A stretch of 8,103 bases of DNA from an uncultured Desulfobulbaceae bacterium (GTDB lineage Bacteria > Desulfobacterota > Desulfobulbia > Desulfobulbales > Desulfobulbaceae), in contig CALZIH010000171.1 of NCBI GenBank assembly GCA_945787305.1, positions 1 to 8,103 on the forward strand, read 5' to 3'. Shown here one piece after another: positions 5,925 through 8,103 of the stretch. The position numbers and the translations under genes are program-made. The stretch's first letter is position 1, and each line of letters starts with the position of its first letter. Below the pieces are notes generated by a model. It searched no databases and was not told the origin of the DNA. It worked only from the letters and a program-made list of their open reading frames with translations.

Positions 5925-7218
5925 ATGAATAAAATTAACTCACTTACACCCAGAGAGACGGTCCAGGCGCTGGACCGGTACATTATCGGCCAGGGCGATG
6001 CAAAACGATCCGTCGGTATTGCCCTGCGTAATCGCTGGCGCAGACAACAGGTCGAGCCACCGTTACGCGAAGAGATTGCTCCGAAAAATATCATCATGAT
6101 CGGCCCGACCGGCGTCGGTAAAACCGAAATTGCGAGACGGCTTGCTCATCTTGCCCAGTCCCCGTTTTTAAAGGTGGAGGCCTCGAAGTTCACCGAGGTC
6201 GGTTATGTTGGTCGGGACGTGGAATCCATGATTCGGGACCTGACCCAGCTGGCCATCAGCATGGTGACAAAAGAGGAAGAACAGGGTGTCGCTGAAAAGG
6301 CTGCAGCCATGGCCGAGGAACGCCTGTTGGATCTGTTGTTGCCTTTGGGCCAGGGGCGAACACCACAGCAAAGAACTCCGGAAGATAATGTGATCACCCT
6401 TGGGTATTGCTCAGGGCTCCGCCCCCATGGTTGAAGTGTTTTCAGCCTCCGGCATGGAGGATATGCAGTCTTCTCTGCAGGATGCGTTTTCAAAATTTTT
6501 CCCCAAGAAAAAACATAAACGAAAAATTCGTGTACCCGAAGCTCTGGAAATTCTCCAAAAAGAAGAAGCCGAGCGATTGGTTGATGTTGAAAGCGTTACC
6601 GAAAAGGCCATTCGTAAAACCGAACAATCCGGTATTATTTTTCTTGATGAGATTGATAAAATAGCCTCCCGTGGCGGAACAAGCTCCGGATCACCGGAAG
6701 TTTCCCGTGAGGGCGTGCAGCGCGATCTGTTGCCCATAGTCGAAGGGGCTACCGTTACCACCAAGTACGGCCCGGTAAAGACAGACCACATTTTGTTCAT
6801 TGCCAGCGGGGCTTTTCATTTATGTAAACCTTCTGATCTTGTTCCTGAACTGCAGGGCCGCTTTCCCATCCGGGTCGAACTTGACGCCCTTGGTGAAGAG
6901 GAGTTTTTTCGTATCCTCACAGAACCGCAAAATGCGCTGATTAAACAGTACATCGCCCTTATGGCGACCGAGGGGATTAACCTTGAGTTTGATGATGCCG
7001 CTATCCGTGAGATGGCCAGGATTGCCGTTCAGGTCAACCAGAAAACAGAAGATATAGGCGCCCGTCGTCTCCATACCATCATGGAACGGGTGTTGGATGA
7101 AATATCCTTTGATGCCCCGGAGCGTAGCGAAGGTGTCTTTACGGTGACATCCGAATATGTTCGTCGACAATTGGCCGATATCTCTGAAAATGAGGATTTA
7201 AGTCGGTTTATTTTATAG
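5925..7218 (+). pseudogene. hslU: ATP-dependent protease ATPase subunit HslU, disrupted in the I domain
   Basis: HslU (ClpY) is the AAA+ unfoldase that feeds HslV. The first frame (5925-6434, 169 residues) has the usual N-terminus (LTPRETVQALDRYIIGQ), Walker A GPTGVGKT at residues 60-67 and the pore loop GYVGRD at 93-98. It is normal up to AEERLLDLLLPLG, then runs to an early TGA at 6432. The rest lies in the +1 frame, open from 6394 to 7218: APMVEVFSASGMEDM, the Walker B run IIFLDEID from 6634, VSREGVQRDLLPIVEG, ELQGRFPIR (6847-6873), sensor-2 GARRLHT (7057-7077) and the C-terminal EDLSRFIL that docks into HslV. In between, the +1 frame reads EHHSKELRKIM (6358-6390), resembling the family's REKLRKML, then TGA at 6391. 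The usual LREGKLDDR-type segment is missing. The full span is about 431 codons against 440-460 in the family. It may be a true pseudogene or a sequence error. Confidence 0.85.
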
Positions 7219-7219
7219 A

Positions 7220-7298
7220 ACCTGAATCCGTGACGAAAAATTACGGTTTGTTTTCTTTCGCGCATCTAAGCCACTGCCGACCGCTCACGGATTCAGGT
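7220..7298. repeat. 79-bp element with perfect 14-bp terminal inverted repeats
   Basis: ACCTGAATCCGTGA at 7220-7233 is repeated in perfect inverted form, TCACGGATTCAGGT, at 7285-7298. Between them lie 51 bases, which can form a smaller CGAAA/TTTCG hairpin (7234-7238 with 7257-7261). The left arm begins two bases after the hslU stop. No T run follows on the plus strand, and only a weak ATAAAAT-like stretch on the minus strand, so a plain terminator is unlikely. Size and symmetry suit a small non-autonomous palindromic element (MITE or REP-like) or a long-range RNA structure. Whether it is repeated in the genome cannot be seen here. Confidence 0.7.
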
Positions 7299-7349
7299 AG
7301 AATACTTGTGATAACTACCTTGTGAACTTTTTTACAGCCTATTCGAGTT

Positions 7350-7877
7350 ATGAAATTACGTATTGAAGATGAGTTGAAATATTGTCCCCGATGCCAGGAT
7401 GAATATCGGAGCGAAATTGAAACCTGCGCTACCTGCGAGGTGCAGCTTTTGACCGGGATTGCCATGCGCAATCTCCTGGTGGAAAAACAACAGGTTCGAG
7501 CAAATCGAAGTATGGAAATCGCTGCGGATGAAGAATTGGTTGATATCCGTAAGGGTCCGATTCTGCAGATGAAGGATCTCCAGAAAATACTTGCCGGGCA
7601 GTCCTTGCCGTCATTGGTTGTTCAGGAAGACGGGAACTGTGGAAAAGGGTGTTGCGGAACCGATGTGCTGCTGCGGGTGCGGATGGCGGATATTCAGGAT
7701 GTGATGGCCGTACTGGAAGAGGAACATGTGCGATCAACCGGCCTGACCGACCACGATACCAGCAATGCGGGTGCAGTGTTTAACACCGGTGCCCAACAGG
7801 CCACCTGTCCGGCCTGTGGCTTTGTTTTTGCCACCAATACACCCACCTGCCCGGACTGTGGCCTCTGTTTTGCTTAA
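7350..7877 (+). CDS. Hypothetical protein with two zinc ribbons flanking a DUF2007-like core
   Basis: I do not recognise a named gene. The 175 residues show an N-terminal ribbon, C12-x2-C15-x10-C26-x2-C29 (CPRCQDEYR ... CATC), and a C-terminal one with identical spacing, C153-x2-C156-x10-C167-x2-C170 (CPACGFVF ... CPDC), plus C173. Between them, residues about 62-131 (ELVDIRKGPILQMKDLQKIL, then LPSLVVQE, and VLLRVRMADIQDVMAVLEEE) resemble the small alpha/beta fold of DUF2007-type putative signal-transducing proteins. This core carries an inserted Cys-rich loop, NCGKGCCGTD (96-105). No signal peptide or membrane segment is visible, so it is probably cytoplasmic. It lies 131 bp after hslU, behind the inverted-repeat element, and probably has its own promoter. 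The ATG at 7350 has no strong SD. A metal-binding, protein- or nucleic-acid-contacting role is inference only. Confidence 0.8.
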   Translation: MKLRIEDELKYCPRCQDEYRSEIETCATCEVQLLTGIAMRNLLVEKQQVRANRSMEIAADEELVDIRKGPILQMKDLQKILAGQSLPSLVVQEDGNCGKGCCGTDVLLRVRMADIQDVMAVLEEEHVRSTGLTDHDTSNAGAVFNTGAQQATCPACGFVFATNTPTCPDCGLCFA

Positions 7878-7938
7878 TTTCAGAATGTCATTAATAAGGA
7901 AGGTTTGTTAGGCAACAGGAAAAGGGAATAGCTCTATC

Positions 7939-8103
7939 TCAGGGTGCCGTTTCTTGAGTTTCCAGGCTGTTTAAATACTCGGTAAAGGAAAAGATCCTGG
8001 AATCCGTCTGCACAGCCACCTGATCACTGCCGTTTTCTTTTGCCCAATACAGGGCCTTGTCGGCCAGACTGATCAGCATATCCGGTTCACGCGCCTCTAC
8101 CTG
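7939..8103 (-). CDS. GGDEF-domain protein (putative diguanylate cyclase), C-terminal end only
   Basis: The last 54 codons of a minus-strand gene enter from the right edge and end with TGA at 7941-7939. The peptide contains EPDMLISLADKALYWAKENG and then SDQVAVQ, the closing helix and strand of GGDEF domains (A-x-ALYxAKxxGRNRV). A non-conserved tail of about 23 residues follows (TDSRIFSFTEYLNSLETQE). The GG(D/E)EF active-site motif, any sensor domain and the start lie outside the window, so it cannot be judged whether it makes c-di-GMP. It converges on the zinc-ribbon gene with 61 bp between the two stops; no clear terminator hairpin is seen there. Confidence 0.85.
   Translation of the reverse strand, partial: QVEAREPDMLISLADKALYWAKENGSDQVAVQTDSRIFSFTEYLNSLETQETAP

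Noticed and set aside
7220..7298. The inverted-repeat element as an integron attC site or a hslU terminator
   Set aside because: No GTTRRRY/RYYYAAC core sites flank it and no integrase cassette context exists; the absence of a T tract after the right arm argues against a Rho-independent terminator.
7878..7938. Terminator between the zinc-ribbon gene and the GGDEF gene
   Set aside because: Only a 4-bp TGTT/AACA stem was found, too weak to support.

Overview
The window reads as ordinary chromosome of a Gram-negative bacterium. It carries an outer-membrane beta-barrel protein with a signal peptide, Dxs of the MEP isoprenoid pathway, and an HslUV protease. The style of the proteins (SphA/MetA-like porin, HslU ending EDLSRFIL, a Cys-rich double zinc-ribbon protein, a GGDEF protein) suggests Desulfobacterota, perhaps Desulfobulbales. 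That placement is inference from remembered family sequences, not from a search.

Left part (1-1831). On the minus strand, 1 to about 500 holds the decayed 3' part of a REP-associated tyrosine transposase (RAYT) with a DnaA-type helix-turn-helix at its end. It is broken by a frameshift and a TGA, and the part with the catalytic domain is missing. On the plus strand follows an outer-membrane transporter-like protein (727-1686). Its Shine-Dalgarno (SD) sequence lies directly behind a GC-rich hairpin and T-rich tract. A hairpin at 1707-1742 separates it from the convergent dxs gene.

Middle (1832-4346). dxs and, upstream of it, xseB lie on the minus strand with 190 bp between them. No ispA is seen between them, although it often sits there in xseB-ispA-dxs clusters. 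A divergent intergenic region of 186 bp with an inverted repeat and a good sigma70-like promoter separates xseB from the plus-strand xerC.

Right-centre (4347-7218). xerC, hslV and hslU form a probable operon of the same order as codV-clpQ-clpY of Bacillus. XerC resolves chromosome dimers; HslV and HslU form an ATP-dependent protease. hslV is intact, but hslU is disrupted in its I domain: the ATPase N-terminus is in one frame and the Walker B/C-terminal half in another. The conserved segment between them is partly missing or out of frame.

Right end (7219-8103). A 79-bp element with perfect 14-bp terminal inverted repeats follows hslU. Then comes an unrecognised 175-residue protein with two identical-spacing zinc ribbons around a DUF2007-like core. 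The last 165 bp hold the C-terminal end of a GGDEF (diguanylate cyclase-type) protein on the minus strand.

I found no CRISPR array, tRNA or rRNA, and no convincing undescribed multi-gene system. The points most worth checking are the hslU disruption, the 79-bp inverted-repeat element, the attenuator-like hairpin before the porin gene, and the double zinc-ribbon protein.
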